Positions 9,079 through 18,093 of a stretch of DNA of 64,000 nt are shown one piece after another. Each line of letters starts with the position of its first letter. Position 1 is the stretch's first letter. The notes below the pieces were generated by a model. The model was not told the origin of the DNA. It did no database searches and saw only the letters and a program-made list of their open reading frames with translations. The stretch comes from CAIUPE01 sp037131735 (lineage in GTDB: Bacteria; Pseudomonadota; Alphaproteobacteria; Rhizobiales; Beijerinckiaceae): assembly GCA_037131735.1 (NCBI GenBank), contig JBAXQM010000004.1, positions 1 through 64,000 of the forward strand, read 5' to 3'. The translations under genes were made by a program, and so were the position numbers.

Positions 9079-9773
9079 AGGTTTTGAAAATGACGTTCGC
9101 TTGCAGCATCATCGCGCGAGGCAATAACAGTTTCACCCGCAATCGTTGTTTGGCCAACGCCCACAAGCGGATGATAGTCATCAGGTAAATAGACATCGAC
9201 GCGTGAACCAAAACGGATCAAGCCGAACCGTTCGCCAACCGAGAGACGATCACCTTCTTCAACAAAGCCTACAATACGACGTGCAATCAATCCGGCAATT
9301 TGCACAACGCCGAAACGCTCGCGCCCCGTGTTCACGATGATCGCGTTGCGTTCATTATCCTCGCTCGCTTTATCGAGTTCGGCATTGAGAAAGAGGCCGG
9401 GACGATAGGCGATGGTTTCAATCGTGCCGGAAACTGGAACACGGTTCACATGGCAGTTAAACACATTCATGAAAATGGAGATCCGCGTCATCGGCTCATC
9501 GGACAGACCGAGCTCCGGCGGCGGCACGGCCTCGACAATCATCGAGACACGACCATCAGCAGGTGAAACAACAAGGCCCTCGCCGACCGGCACCGTGCGG
9601 ACCGGATCACGGAAGAAATAAATGCACCAAACGGTCAAAATGCCGCCGATCCAGCCAAGCGGCGACCAGATCCAGGCCAGAAGATTGGCCACAACCGCAA
9701 AAATGGCGATGAATGGCCATCCCTCGCGGTGAATGGGAACGAACTGCTTCCTGACCGAATCCAAAATCGACAT
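9075..9773 (-). CDS. psd: Phosphatidylserine decarboxylase proenzyme
   Basis: Decarboxylates phosphatidylserine to phosphatidylethanolamine. At 232 residues it is the short Psd form. It has two N-terminal hydrophobic segments, a VSPADGRVS motif, FMNVFNCHVNRVPVSGTIE, and IRFGSRVDVYLP near the C terminus. The Gly-Ser in the last motif is where the chain self-cleaves to form the pyruvoyl group. Translationally coupled to pssA. Confidence 0.95.
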   Translation of the reverse strand: MSILDSVRKQFVPIHREGWPFIAIFAVVANLLAWIWSPLGWIGGILTVWCIYFFRDPVRTVPVGEGLVVSPADGRVSMIVEAVPPPELGLSDEPMTRISIFMNVFNCHVNRVPVSGTIETIAYRPGLFLNAELDKASEDNERNAIIVNTGRERFGVVQIAGLIARRIVGFVEEGDRLSVGERFGLIRFGSRVDVYLPDDYHPLVGVGQTTIAGETVIASRDDAASERHFQNL

Positions 9774-9802
9774 TACATAAGTCCCAAAAGGGCGCCCCGC
9801 CC

Positions 9803-11710
9803 TTACACCTTATTGGCCAGAAGAGCGGGCTCGGTCAATGTTTCACCTGTTTTCGCGAGGGTCTGGCGGGCTTCGGCCGCTTCGCGCTGACGTTGCCACA
9901 ATTCGGCATAGATGCCCTTTTTATCAAGCAAGGCCTGATGACGACCGCGTTCGGCAATCCGGCCCTTTTCGAGAACGAGGATTTCATCCGCATTGATGAT
10001 GGTTGAAAGCCTATGCGCGATGACGAGCGTCGTCCGCCCGCGCGAGACCGCTTCGAGTGCATTTTGAATTTCACGCTCTGTGAAACTATCAAGCGCGGAG
10101 GTTGCTTCATCAAGCAAGAGGATCGGCGGGCCTTTCAAAATGGTTCGCGCAATGGCCACGCGTTGCTTTTCACCGCCTGAAAGCTTCAAGCCGCGTTCGC
10201 CAACATTTGTGTCATAGCCATCTGGCAAGGATTTGATAAAGTCATCAATCTGCGCGAGTTTTGCAGCCGCGACGATTTCTTCATGCGACGCATCCCAGCG
10301 GCCATAACGAATATTGTAATAAATCGTATCGTTAAAAAGCACAGTATCTTGCGGCACCATACCGATGGCCGCGCGCAAACTGATTTGCTTTACGTCGCCG
10401 ATATCCTGACCATCGATCAAAATACGGCCTGACTGCGGTTCATAAAAACGGAACATCAAACGCGAGATCGTTGATTTGCCAGCGCCTGAAGGGCCAACAA
10501 TCGCGACCGTCTTGCCCGCCGGTACCGTGAAATCGACACCATCAAGAATAGTGCGTTCCGGCGTATAGGCAAATTTCACATGATCGAACCGCACCTCGCC
10601 CTTTTCAATCATAAGCGGCTTTGAGCCCGGACGATCCGCAATTTCAGGATCCTGATCAAGAATATCAAACATCATGTCAATATCGATTAGGGCCTGTTTG
10701 ATTTCACGATAGACCATGCCCATGAAATTCAAAGGTTGATAAAGCTGGATCAACATCGCATTCACAAGAACAAAATCACCAACCGTATGGCGACCATCGC
10801 GAATGCCCTGTACGACAAGCGCCATACAAACCGTCAAGCCGAGTGTGAAAATAATCGCCTGGCCCGAGTTTAAAACCGCAAGCGAGACATAGGCTTTGAC
10901 GCTGGCCCTCTCGAATTTTTCCATCGCTTTGTCATACCGCGCAGCCTCACGCGGCTCGGCGCCGAAATATTTGACCGTTTCAAAATTCAAAAGACTGTCA
11001 ACGGCTTTGCCGCTCGCATCCGTATCACTGTCATTCATCGAACGGCGAATATTCATGCGCCATTCGGTCGCTTTGGTAGTAAACACCATATAACCGATGA
11101 TCATAAGAATCGTGACAAGCGCATAACGCCAATCAAATTCATAAAGCAGAACCGCAAGGATCATCACGAATTCAACAATCGTCGGCGCGAGTGTGAGCAT
11201 CGTCATGCGCACAATCGATTCAATGCCCGCGCGACCGCGATCAAGAACACGGGTCAGACCGCCCGTCTTGCGTTCAAGATGAAAGCGCAAAGACAGACGA
11301 TGCATATGTTCGAATGTTTCATTCGCGAGACGTCGCACCGAATGCATGGCAACGGCGGCAAATAACGCATCGCGTACTTGCGTGAGAAGTGCCATCAACA
11401 CCCGTGAAAAACCGTAAAGCAGCGTCAGCGCGATCGGAATGCCGATGAACATGAACGACTGTTCCATGTCGGCGAGTGCCGCCGGCGCCAAGGCATCAGT
11501 CGCCCATTTGAATGTGTAAGGAACAGCAATCGTGACGAGTTTGGCAGCAATCAAAAGACCCGTGGCCATGATGATCCGCATACGGAGATCGGCGCGGTCT
11601 TCCGGCCAGAGATAAGGCCAGAATCCTTTGACCGTCCGCCACATGGATGACCCGGGCCGTAAGGTTACGGCTTGAGAAGAGGGGCGACCGCGGGACATGG
11701 AACGAGCCAT
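9803..11710 (-). CDS. Atm1/HMT1-type ABC exporter (fused membrane and ATPase domains)
   Basis: A half-transporter of 635 residues: an N-terminal six-helix membrane domain, then an ATPase with Walker A GPSGAGKST near residue 400, signature LSGGEKQRVAIAR near 510 and Walker B ILLLDEATSALD. The sequence around RFGSRV-like psd is unrelated; this gene matches the Atm1 group through VYREIKQALIDIDMMFDIL and FVLVNAMLIQLYQPLNFMGMVYR. Relatives export glutathione-linked compounds or heavy metals, or supply a sulfur species for Fe-S assembly. The ATG at 11710 follows GGAG by 5 bp and is preferred to the ATG at 11731. psd follows after 29 bp. Confidence 0.88.
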   Translation of the reverse strand: MARSMSRGRPSSQAVTLRPGSSMWRTVKGFWPYLWPEDRADLRMRIIMATGLLIAAKLVTIAVPYTFKWATDALAPAALADMEQSFMFIGIPIALTLLYGFSRVLMALLTQVRDALFAAVAMHSVRRLANETFEHMHRLSLRFHLERKTGGLTRVLDRGRAGIESIVRMTMLTLAPTIVEFVMILAVLLYEFDWRYALVTILMIIGYMVFTTKATEWRMNIRRSMNDSDTDASGKAVDSLLNFETVKYFGAEPREAARYDKAMEKFERASVKAYVSLAVLNSGQAIIFTLGLTVCMALVVQGIRDGRHTVGDFVLVNAMLIQLYQPLNFMGMVYREIKQALIDIDMMFDILDQDPEIADRPGSKPLMIEKGEVRFDHVKFAYTPERTILDGVDFTVPAGKTVAIVGPSGAGKSTISRLMFRFYEPQSGRILIDGQDIGDVKQISLRAAIGMVPQDTVLFNDTIYYNIRYGRWDASHEEIVAAAKLAQIDDFIKSLPDGYDTNVGERGLKLSGGEKQRVAIARTILKGPPILLLDEATSALDSFTEREIQNALEAVSRGRTTLVIAHRLSTIINADEILVLEKGRIAERGRHQALLDKKGIYAELWQRQREAAEARQTLAKTGETLTEPALLANKV

Positions 11711-11740
11711 AAGAACTCCAGACAAAATCAAGACGTCACG

Positions 11741-11770
11741 AAAAATGATCGGCCCCGAGGGGCCGATGGC
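11741..11770 (-). terminator. Rho-independent terminator of the LysM gene
   Basis: ATCGGCCCC at 11748-11756 and GGGGCCGAT at 11759-11767 form a perfect 9-bp GC-rich stem. Read on the minus strand it is followed by ATTTTT. It sits between the LysM stop at 11865 and the ABC exporter start at 11710, so the exporter needs its own promoter. Confidence 0.75.
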
Positions 11771-11864
11771 GCATCCTTATCACTCAATTGGAAGCGAAGC
11801 GCAAAAGTTTCGCCCTGCTCAATTGCGATTGAGGTCTGCAGAAATGCAAGGGCCCCAAAACTGC

Positions 11865-12977
11865 CTATTCGGGCAGTTTCGGCAAGACGAAGATTTGACC
11901 CGGATAGATCAAATCAGGATCGCGGATCTGCTCGCGATTGGCTTGATGGATTTCCGTGTAACGGAAGCCAGACCCGTAAGTCTTGCTGCTGATCCGCCAG
12001 AGACTATCGCCCCGCACAACGGTCGCCGTTTCAATCGACGGAATGGTCACCGCAGCCTGTTTTGCCGGCGCGGCTGGTGTCTGAGCCGCCGTTGCTGTCC
12101 CGCCCGATTGCGCCGCGGCTTGAGAGCTGCTCGGGGTCGATAACTCCGGCATGTCGAAGCCGACTTCAGCGCGCGAGAAGACTTTGCCCGATTTAGGATC
12201 TGCATCATCCACGCGGACTTTGTAATGACCGGGGACGACGCCCTTTTCGATCCGGAAGGACCAGGACGAATTGGTCGACGTATCGGCCGTGCCGACAAGC
12301 GTATCGTTCAAGTAAAGCCGGACCGATGCACCCCCCGCCGCTTTGCCCGCGACATATAAGGCACCGGTTTCATCCGCCTCGACCACCGTAATCCCAACAA
12401 TCGCACGTGGGCCATCGGCCGTGGGCTTGTTAACGGCCAAATCGCCGGACGAATCAGAATTAAGCGGCGCGAGCAATTCGGTTGCCTTGCCGGGCTCGGT
12501 TTTGGCAACGAGCACGGCACCTTTTTTGGCTTGCGGGACATCCACCGCCACACTCTGAGCGGAGGGCACCGTTTTCCCGTCCGGAAGGGTCATCATGAGT
12601 GTGAGGGAATGTGGCCCAGAGGATAGTGAGGGCGGCACCATGGCAAACTGGCCGTTTTCACCGACCTTTGTTGTCTCGATCGGCTTTCCATCAGCCAAAA
12701 GCGCGACTTGTGAGCTCGGCTGGCCACGCCCACCGACAACGAGATCACCATTCGGTTCGACGCGCACCACATCAAAGCTCGGCGGAGCGATAGCAGGCTG
12801 AGCGGGTTCGGGCGCTTTGGGCGCCTCGGCTTTCGGCGGCTCGACTTTGGGCGCGGCTGTAACGGGGGTTTTGGAATTATCACCGGTTGTTGGCCCCAAA
12901 CCCGGGACGAGTTGAAAAACGGCAACCGCTACCAGAACGAGCAACAGACCGATGCCGATCCAAACGCGATTGCTCAT
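11865..12977 (-). CDS. Membrane-anchored LysM-domain protein
   Basis: A 370-residue protein with an N-terminal transmembrane anchor (residues 4-25), a Pro/Ala/Lys-rich linker (PKVEPPKAEAPKAPEPAQP), immunoglobulin-like repeats (VVGGRGQPSSQVALLADGKPI and LYVAGKAAGGASVRLYLNDTLVG), and a C-terminal LysM domain at about 318-367 (VVRGDSLWRISSKTYGSGFRYTEIHQANREQIRDPDLIYPGQIFVLP). LysM binds peptidoglycan, so a periplasmic cell-wall role is likely. The ATG at 12977 follows GGGAG; the longer frame to 13040 would put extra residues before the anchor. Confidence 0.85.
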   Translation of the reverse strand: MSNRVWIGIGLLLVLVAVAVFQLVPGLGPTTGDNSKTPVTAAPKVEPPKAEAPKAPEPAQPAIAPPSFDVVRVEPNGDLVVGGRGQPSSQVALLADGKPIETTKVGENGQFAMVPPSLSSGPHSLTLMMTLPDGKTVPSAQSVAVDVPQAKKGAVLVAKTEPGKATELLAPLNSDSSGDLAVNKPTADGPRAIVGITVVEADETGALYVAGKAAGGASVRLYLNDTLVGTADTSTNSSWSFRIEKGVVPGHYKVRVDDADPKSGKVFSRAEVGFDMPELSTPSSSQAAAQSGGTATAAQTPAAPAKQAAVTIPSIETATVVRGDSLWRISSKTYGSGFRYTEIHQANREQIRDPDLIYPGQIFVLPKLPE

Positions 12978-13096
12978 GATGACGCTCCCCAAAACTTTTA
13001 CCCCGACAGTCAAACACAATTCGAACCGCGATGCTACCATCGGTGTACATGTTGTTCGCCTTGACCTTTACCATGCGCCAATGCGAAAATTCACTC

Positions 13097-13696
13097 ATGA
13101 AAAATCCACTCTCAATCTGTGTTTATTGCGGTTCCGGCTTTGGAACCGATCCCGCCTTCAAGATCGCCGCAAATGAACTGGGCAAAAGCATGGCAGAAGC
13201 CGGTGCGCGCCTTGTTTATGGTGGTGGCAATGTCGGTTTGATGGGCGCCGTCGCAAAATCCGTTAAAGATCACGGCGGCACAGTGACGGGAATCATTCCG
13301 CAATTTCTAAAATCGCGTGAGATCATGTTTGAAGAGGCCGATGAAAACATCGTTGTCGATGACATGCACACACGCAAAAGACTGATGTTTGAAAAATCGG
13401 ATGCGTTTGTGGCCCTTCCCGGTGGCGTGGGCACGCTAGAAGAACTTGTCGAGCAACTCACATGGGCGCAACTCGGTCGGCATACAAAGCCGATTGTGAT
13501 TGCGGATATCAAAGGCTTCTGGCGCCCGCTCATTACACTCATGGCGCATATGCGGAATTTCGAGTTTATTCGGCCGGGGCTCGAGGTCAGCTATATCGTC
13601 GCTGAACGTGCCGAAGATATTGTACCCATGATCAAACAAAAACTCCATCACCGCCCCTTGAAAGAAGCGGATGGTGAAATGCTGGCGAATTTATAA
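13097..13696 (+). CDS. LOG-family / TIGR00730 Rossmann-fold nucleotide hydrolase
   Basis: About 199 residues. It has ICVYCGSGFG at the N terminus, GGGNVGLMGAVA, and the family hallmark PGGVGTLEELVEQLTWAQLG. Characterised LOG proteins release cytokinin bases from nucleoside 5'-monophosphates; many bacterial members act as AMP/purine nucleotide hydrolases. The start is uncertain: the ATG at 13097 gives the standard N terminus, but an ATG at 13073 is also in frame and neither has a strong ribosome site. Diverges from the LysM gene. Confidence 0.88.
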   Translation: MKNPLSICVYCGSGFGTDPAFKIAANELGKSMAEAGARLVYGGGNVGLMGAVAKSVKDHGGTVTGIIPQFLKSREIMFEEADENIVVDDMHTRKRLMFEKSDAFVALPGGVGTLEELVEQLTWAQLGRHTKPIVIADIKGFWRPLITLMAHMRNFEFIRPGLEVSYIVAERAEDIVPMIKQKLHHRPLKEADGEMLANL

Positions 13697-13700
13697 GCGA

Positions 13701-15296
13701 TCAGGCGGTGGCACCGCTCTTCAATAATTTATAATTGATGGAATCGATCAGCGCCTGAAATGACGCGTCGATAATATTGCCACTCACACCAACCGTTGTC
13801 CAACGCTCGCCGGTTTTGTCTGCTGTCTCAATCAAAACGCGGGTGACAGCATCAGACCCGCCCTGAAACACACGAACCTTATAATCGACGATTGCAAGCG
13901 TTTCGATGTGACGTTGATATTTTCCGAGGTCCTTGCGCAAAGCGAGATCGAGCGCGTTGACCGGACCATTGCCTTCAGCCGCAGAAATCAATGTATCACT
14001 GTCAACATTCACTTTCACAAAGGCTTCCGCGACAGTTTCTGTCTCACTGCCCTCGATGAACCGCCGCTCAACATTCACGCTGAATCGTTCAACGCGGAAA
14101 AACTCCGGTACTTCACCAATGATGCGGCGGGCGAGCAAAAAGAAGCTCGCGTCAGCTCCTTCATAGGAATAGCCTAAACCTTCGCGCTCTTTCACTTCAT
14201 CAAGCAACCGCGTGACCCGCGGATCATCTTTCTTGACCGCAATACCAAGCCGCTCCAGCTCAGCCAGAATATTCGAGCGCCCCGCTTGATCAGACACCAA
14301 GACTTTACGACGGTTGCCCACACTTTCGGGCGCAACATGTTCGTAAGTTTGCGGATCTTTCATAACGGCGGAGGCGTGAATGCCTGCCTTTGTCGCAAAG
14401 GCCGACGCACCGACATAGGGCGCGTGACGATTGGGTGACCGGTTTAGGATTTCATCAAGCCCACGCGACACTTGCGTGAGTTTCGAAAGCGCTTCGTCAC
14501 TGATGCCGGTCGTGAAATGGTGTGAGAATTCCGATTTCAATTTCAAGGTAGGAATGATGGTTGCAAGATTCGCATTGCCGCAGCGTTCGCCCAAACCATT
14601 CAACGTGCCTTGAATTTGACGCACGCCTGCGCGAACTGCTGCGAACGAATTGGCAACTGCCTGTCCTGTATCGTCATGCGCATGAATGCCAAGGCGATCT
14701 CCCGGAATATGTTTGATCACATCGCGAACAATGTGTTCAACTTCATGCGGGAGCGTACCGCCATTGGTATCGCATAACACAACCCACCGCGCGCCCGCGT
14801 CATAGGCCACTTTCGCGACGCTCAACGCATAGTCGGGATTGGCTTTATAACCATCAAAAAAATGCTCACAATCGAGCATGGTTTCACGACCGGATTTAAC
14901 AGCCGTTGCGACACTGTCGCGGATACTGTCGAGGTTGTCTTCAAGCGACGCCTCAAGCGCGACACGGACCTGATAATCCCATGCCTTGCCGACATAACAT
15001 ATCGCGTCACTCTTTGACTCCAAAAGCGCCGCAATACCCGGATCATTCGACGCGGAGCGACCAATTTTTTTCGTCATACCAAACGCCGTGAAGCGCGCCT
15101 TTTTCGTGCGCTTCTCGGCAAAGAATTCCGTATCCATCGGATTGGCGCCGGGGTAACCGCCCTCGATATAATCAACGCCGAGACCATCAAGCATTGTGGT
15201 GATCTGAATCTTGTCGGCCAGTGAAAAATCAACGCCCGTCGTCTGTGCGCCATCACGCAAAGTTGTGTCAAAGAGATAAACACGATCAAGAGACAT
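13701..15296 (-). CDS. cimA: (R)-citramalate synthase
   Basis: Condenses pyruvate and acetyl-CoA to citramalate, giving a threonine-independent entry to isoleucine synthesis. The 531-residue protein has the DRE-TIM barrel start VYLFDTTLRDGAQTTGV, metal ligands in LGIHAHDDTGQAVANS, and GTLNGLGERCGNANL, then a C-terminal LeuA-type dimer/regulatory domain. The length, and the FSLADKIQ N-terminal region, fit the TIGR00977 group rather than 2-isopropylmalate synthase. The ATG at 15296 has a GAG-containing ribosome site. A GNAT gene ends 12 bp upstream and is likely cotranscribed. Confidence 0.88.
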   Translation of the reverse strand: MSLDRVYLFDTTLRDGAQTTGVDFSLADKIQITTMLDGLGVDYIEGGYPGANPMDTEFFAEKRTKKARFTAFGMTKKIGRSASNDPGIAALLESKSDAICYVGKAWDYQVRVALEASLEDNLDSIRDSVATAVKSGRETMLDCEHFFDGYKANPDYALSVAKVAYDAGARWVVLCDTNGGTLPHEVEHIVRDVIKHIPGDRLGIHAHDDTGQAVANSFAAVRAGVRQIQGTLNGLGERCGNANLATIIPTLKLKSEFSHHFTTGISDEALSKLTQVSRGLDEILNRSPNRHAPYVGASAFATKAGIHASAVMKDPQTYEHVAPESVGNRRKVLVSDQAGRSNILAELERLGIAVKKDDPRVTRLLDEVKEREGLGYSYEGADASFFLLARRIIGEVPEFFRVERFSVNVERRFIEGSETETVAEAFVKVNVDSDTLISAAEGNGPVNALDLALRKDLGKYQRHIETLAIVDYKVRVFQGGSDAVTRVLIETADKTGERWTTVGVSGNIIDASFQALIDSINYKLLKSGATA

Positions 15297-15308
15297 AGGA
15301 CTCAACTT

Positions 15309-15803
15309 TCAATGAAGAGAAGAGGGCTGTGCGCCGAAGGATTTCATCATCACCGTATGACCAAGCCACTCATCGCCAAGCGGTACGGTGTTACGGCTTT
15401 GTGGCTCATAGCCACGCGCTGAAAAGAATGGTCGTGCGACATCGCTGGCTTTTGCGCTCAGTTGTGTTGCCCCGCGCGCAACTGCAAGTTTTTCAAGCGC
15501 TTCGACAAGTGCAGACGCTACGCCGCGCCTGACCAGACCCGAGGCGACATAAAGAAGATCGATTTCATCATTGCCTTTGAGCATCGCATAGCCCGCTGGA
15601 AATCCGTCAATCGTTGCAACCAAAGTAAGACCCGCGGCGAGACGCGCCGCAAACGCGGCTTCATCGGAAAAACTCTCGACCCAGGCTTCGATTTGCCCCG
15701 GTGAATATTCCTCCTGCGCCAATTGTGTGATGCTCCCGCGCGTCATGCGTAAGAGAAACGGAACATCTTTTGGCAAATAAGGACGAAGCGCGGGCGCTGT
15801 CAT
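15309..15803 (-). CDS. GNAT-family N-acetyltransferase
   Basis: A 164-residue protein with the GNAT core. IDLLYVASGLVRRGVASALVEALEKLAVARGA contains the acetyl-CoA loop pattern (VxxxxxxRGVAxxL), and FFSARGYEPQSRNTV is the usual end strand. The substrate is not predictable. The ATG at 15803 follows AGGAGC at a good distance and is preferred to the start at 15857. It precedes cimA by 12 bp. Confidence 0.85.
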   Translation of the reverse strand: MTAPALRPYLPKDVPFLLRMTRGSITQLAQEEYSPGQIEAWVESFSDEAAFAARLAAGLTLVATIDGFPAGYAMLKGNDEIDLLYVASGLVRRGVASALVEALEKLAVARGATQLSAKASDVARPFFSARGYEPQSRNTVPLGDEWLGHTVMMKSFGAQPSSLH

Positions 15804-15890
15804 GATACGCGCTCCTGTGAAGCGTGTTCTTGATTGTGTTTGCTGTAAGTAAAACAATGATAAAATCCAGATTTATTCTGAATCATCAAC

Positions 15891-15920
15891 TGGATTGCTT
15901 CGCATTCGCTCGCAATGACG
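15891..15920. repeat. Alphaproteobacterial intergenic palindromic repeat (GGATTGCTTCG...CGCAATGACG)
   Basis: The text TGGATTGCTTCG, ATTCG, CTCGCAATGACG matches a short imperfect palindrome (outer arms ATTGC/GCAAT) that I recall being scattered between genes in many alphaproteobacterial genomes. Only one copy was noticed in this window, between the GNAT gene and cysS. Confidence 0.5.
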
Positions 15921-15936
15921 GGCAAAGGTAAAGCGC

Positions 15937-17403
15937 TCATCGCTTCACCTCCCACGCGGTTGTGGGCTCGCCGGCGACCGGATCTTTGCCGTCCTTCAAT
16001 TGAATGCCCATCGCAAGCAACTCATCACGAATACGATCAGACTCGGCAAAATTCTTGTTACGCCGCGCGTCGAGGCGCGCAGTGATCAGTGTTTCAACTT
16101 GTGCCTTTAATGCCGGATCGCGATCACCCATCGCATTGGCACTATCTGCTTTTGAAAACCATGATTTGACGTTAAACCCGAGGAACGCAGCGCAATAAAC
16201 AAGATGCTGCGCATCTTGAGCATTCACCCGCGCTTTTCGCGCCAATTCAGCCAGAACGGCGAAAGCTGAAGCCGTGTTCAAATCATCCTGCAGCGCATCA
16301 AGCAATGCCGGCTCAATCGGGCCCGATGTCAGCGATACTTTATGACGACCCGCGAGCTCGGCCCATGTTGCGAGCGTCTTCTCCGCCTCTTCCAACGCCT
16401 TTACGGTAAAATCAATCGGTTGGCGATAATGTGTCTTGAGCATTGCGAGGCGCAACACTTCGCCAGGCCATGAACGCCCGCCGAATTTATCTGTCGCCAG
16501 CAACTCATTGATCGTCACGAAATTGCCGAGGCTCTTCGACATTTTCTGACCTTCGACCTGCAAGAAGCCATTATGCATCCAGATATTGGCCATGCGTGGT
16601 GTGTCAAAGGCGCAGCAACTTTGTGCGATTTCATTCTCGTGATGGGGGAAAACAAGATCGATCCCACCGCCGTGAATATCAAAGGTCTCGCCGAGATAGC
16701 GATGGCTCATCGCAGAACATTCGATATGCCAACCGGGGCGGCCATAAATGGCAATTGTCTCGCCACGCTCCACGAAATGTCCCGTCCATCCGGGCTCTGA
16801 AGCTGACGATTCTTTCCACAACACAAAATCGGCGGGATGTTTTTTATGCGCCTCTACAGCCACTCTCGCACCCTCGATTTGTTCATCGAGCTTGCGGTTT
16901 GAAAGTGCGCCATAGGCCTGCATGCGGCCGACTTCGAACAAGACTTCGCGCCCCTGCTCCCCTTTAGCAATATAGGCGTGGCCATTGGCGAGCAGACGAT
17001 TGATGATGCCAATCATCTCCTGAATATTATCGGTCGCGCGCGGCTCGACATCGGGCGGCAAGCACCCAAGCGCTGCAACATCGGCATGAAATTGTGCCGC
17101 CGTCTTTTCCGTCACGTTTCGAATGGCATCATTCAAGGACAGGGTTGGATAATCGCGCGCGGCGCGATCATTGATCTTGTCATCAACGTCGGTGATGTTG
17201 CGCACATAGATCACATGCTTTTCGCCATAGACATGACGCAACAACCGCGAGAGCACATCAAACACGATCACTGGTCGTGCATTGCCGATATGGGCAAAGT
17301 CATAAACCGTAGGGCCGCAGACATAGAGGCGTACGCGCACGGGATCGATCGGCGCAAAGGCTTCTTTTTTGCGGGTGAGCGTGTTGTAAAGCGTCAGCGA
17401 CAT
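15937..17403 (-). CDS. cysS: Cysteine-tRNA ligase
   Basis: Charges tRNA-Cys. The 488-residue class I synthetase shows the zinc-binding CGPTVYDFAHIGNAR (HIGH-like) start, the GGGIDLVFPHHENEIAQSCC zinc and active-site segment, and KMSKSLGNF. AGGAG precedes the ATG at 17403; the frame open to 17433 adds ten unlikely residues. The leader upstream contains a perfect palindrome, annotated separately. Confidence 0.96.
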   Translation of the reverse strand: MSLTLYNTLTRKKEAFAPIDPVRVRLYVCGPTVYDFAHIGNARPVIVFDVLSRLLRHVYGEKHVIYVRNITDVDDKINDRAARDYPTLSLNDAIRNVTEKTAAQFHADVAALGCLPPDVEPRATDNIQEMIGIINRLLANGHAYIAKGEQGREVLFEVGRMQAYGALSNRKLDEQIEGARVAVEAHKKHPADFVLWKESSASEPGWTGHFVERGETIAIYGRPGWHIECSAMSHRYLGETFDIHGGGIDLVFPHHENEIAQSCCAFDTPRMANIWMHNGFLQVEGQKMSKSLGNFVTINELLATDKFGGRSWPGEVLRLAMLKTHYRQPIDFTVKALEEAEKTLATWAELAGRHKVSLTSGPIEPALLDALQDDLNTASAFAVLAELARKARVNAQDAQHLVYCAAFLGFNVKSWFSKADSANAMGDRDPALKAQVETLITARLDARRNKNFAESDRIRDELLAMGIQLKDGKDPVAGEPTTAWEVKR

Positions 17404-17469
17404 GAGGGCTCCTGCCTTGCTGGCCCCGGTCATCTTTGCTTCTCAATCAGAAGAGTAAAACGGCCCCGG

Positions 17470-17489
17470 CCAGCTAAGCGATTAGCTGG
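17470..17489. promoter_or_regulatory. Perfect palindrome in the cysS leader
   Basis: CCAGCTAAGCGATTAGCTGG: 8-bp arms CCAGCTAA/TTAGCTGG around a 4-base loop, 67 bp upstream of the cysS start. There is no T-run on the minus strand after it, so it may be an operator or an mRNA leader hairpin rather than a terminator. Confidence 0.4.
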
Positions 17490-17535
17490 TAATAATTCCG
17501 CAAATGCAGATCGGCGAGGTCATTTTCATAAATCT

Positions 17536-17565
17536 TATTCTGCCGATCACGAACGCGCGCGTCAA
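17536..17565 (-). promoter_or_regulatory. Possible cysS promoter
   Basis: On the minus strand TTGACG (17565-17560) is followed after 18 bp by AGAATA (17541-17536). This would give a leader of about 125 nt that includes the palindrome. Weak -10, so tentative. Confidence 0.3.
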
Positions 17566-17679
17566 GCCGCGCCTCTAACGCTTTGATAGCGAAATCTCAT
17601 TTTTTGTCGCCAATTTTAACCATGTTTCAATGAATAGAGGAGAATTTGCTGAAAATTCTCGATCCGGACCTTATCTCTT

Positions 17680-17973
17680 ATGCGTTTTGTTGTGTTCGCG
17701 GCCGCGCTTGCGGCCTGTCTCGCTCCCTCCCTATCTCAGGCAAATGAAAAGATTTTCGCCGTCCCCGCTGACGATGGCTATGGGATGGACGATTGCCTTT
17801 CCGAGGGCAAAGCCTGCGCCAAGCTGGTTGCCGATTCCTGGTGTCAGGTGAAAGGCATGAACCATTCCATCCGTTTCGAAGCGGCGGCGCCTGAGGACAT
17901 CACCGGTTCCCTCTCAGAGGACGCTGCCCGCCCTGCTGTAGCACCGGCCTATCTCATCACCTGTCAGGACTAA
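17680..17973 (+). CDS. Small secreted conserved protein, two cysteine pairs
   Basis: 97 residues with a clear signal peptide (MRFVVFAAALAACLAPSLSQA, cleavage before NEKIF). The mature part follows a pattern I recall from uncharacterised periplasmic proteins of this order: DDGYGMDDCLSEGKACAKLVADSWCQVKGMNHSIRFEAA. It ends with TCQD, for four cysteines in all. The function is unknown. The ribosome site is poor. It reads away from cysS and is followed by the DUF2865 gene. Confidence 0.7.
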   Translation: MRFVVFAAALAACLAPSLSQANEKIFAVPADDGYGMDDCLSEGKACAKLVADSWCQVKGMNHSIRFEAAAPEDITGSLSEDAARPAVAPAYLITCQD

Positions 17974-18093
17974 GCCACGGCCGCTTGACGCGGGTGAGCA
18001 AGGGTGGAATGAGGGGATCAGTTGTCGGCTCGGCCTTGAAATTGACGCGATCCTCGGGCCTCTCACGACATCAGCCCCTCATTGATCCCGGTT

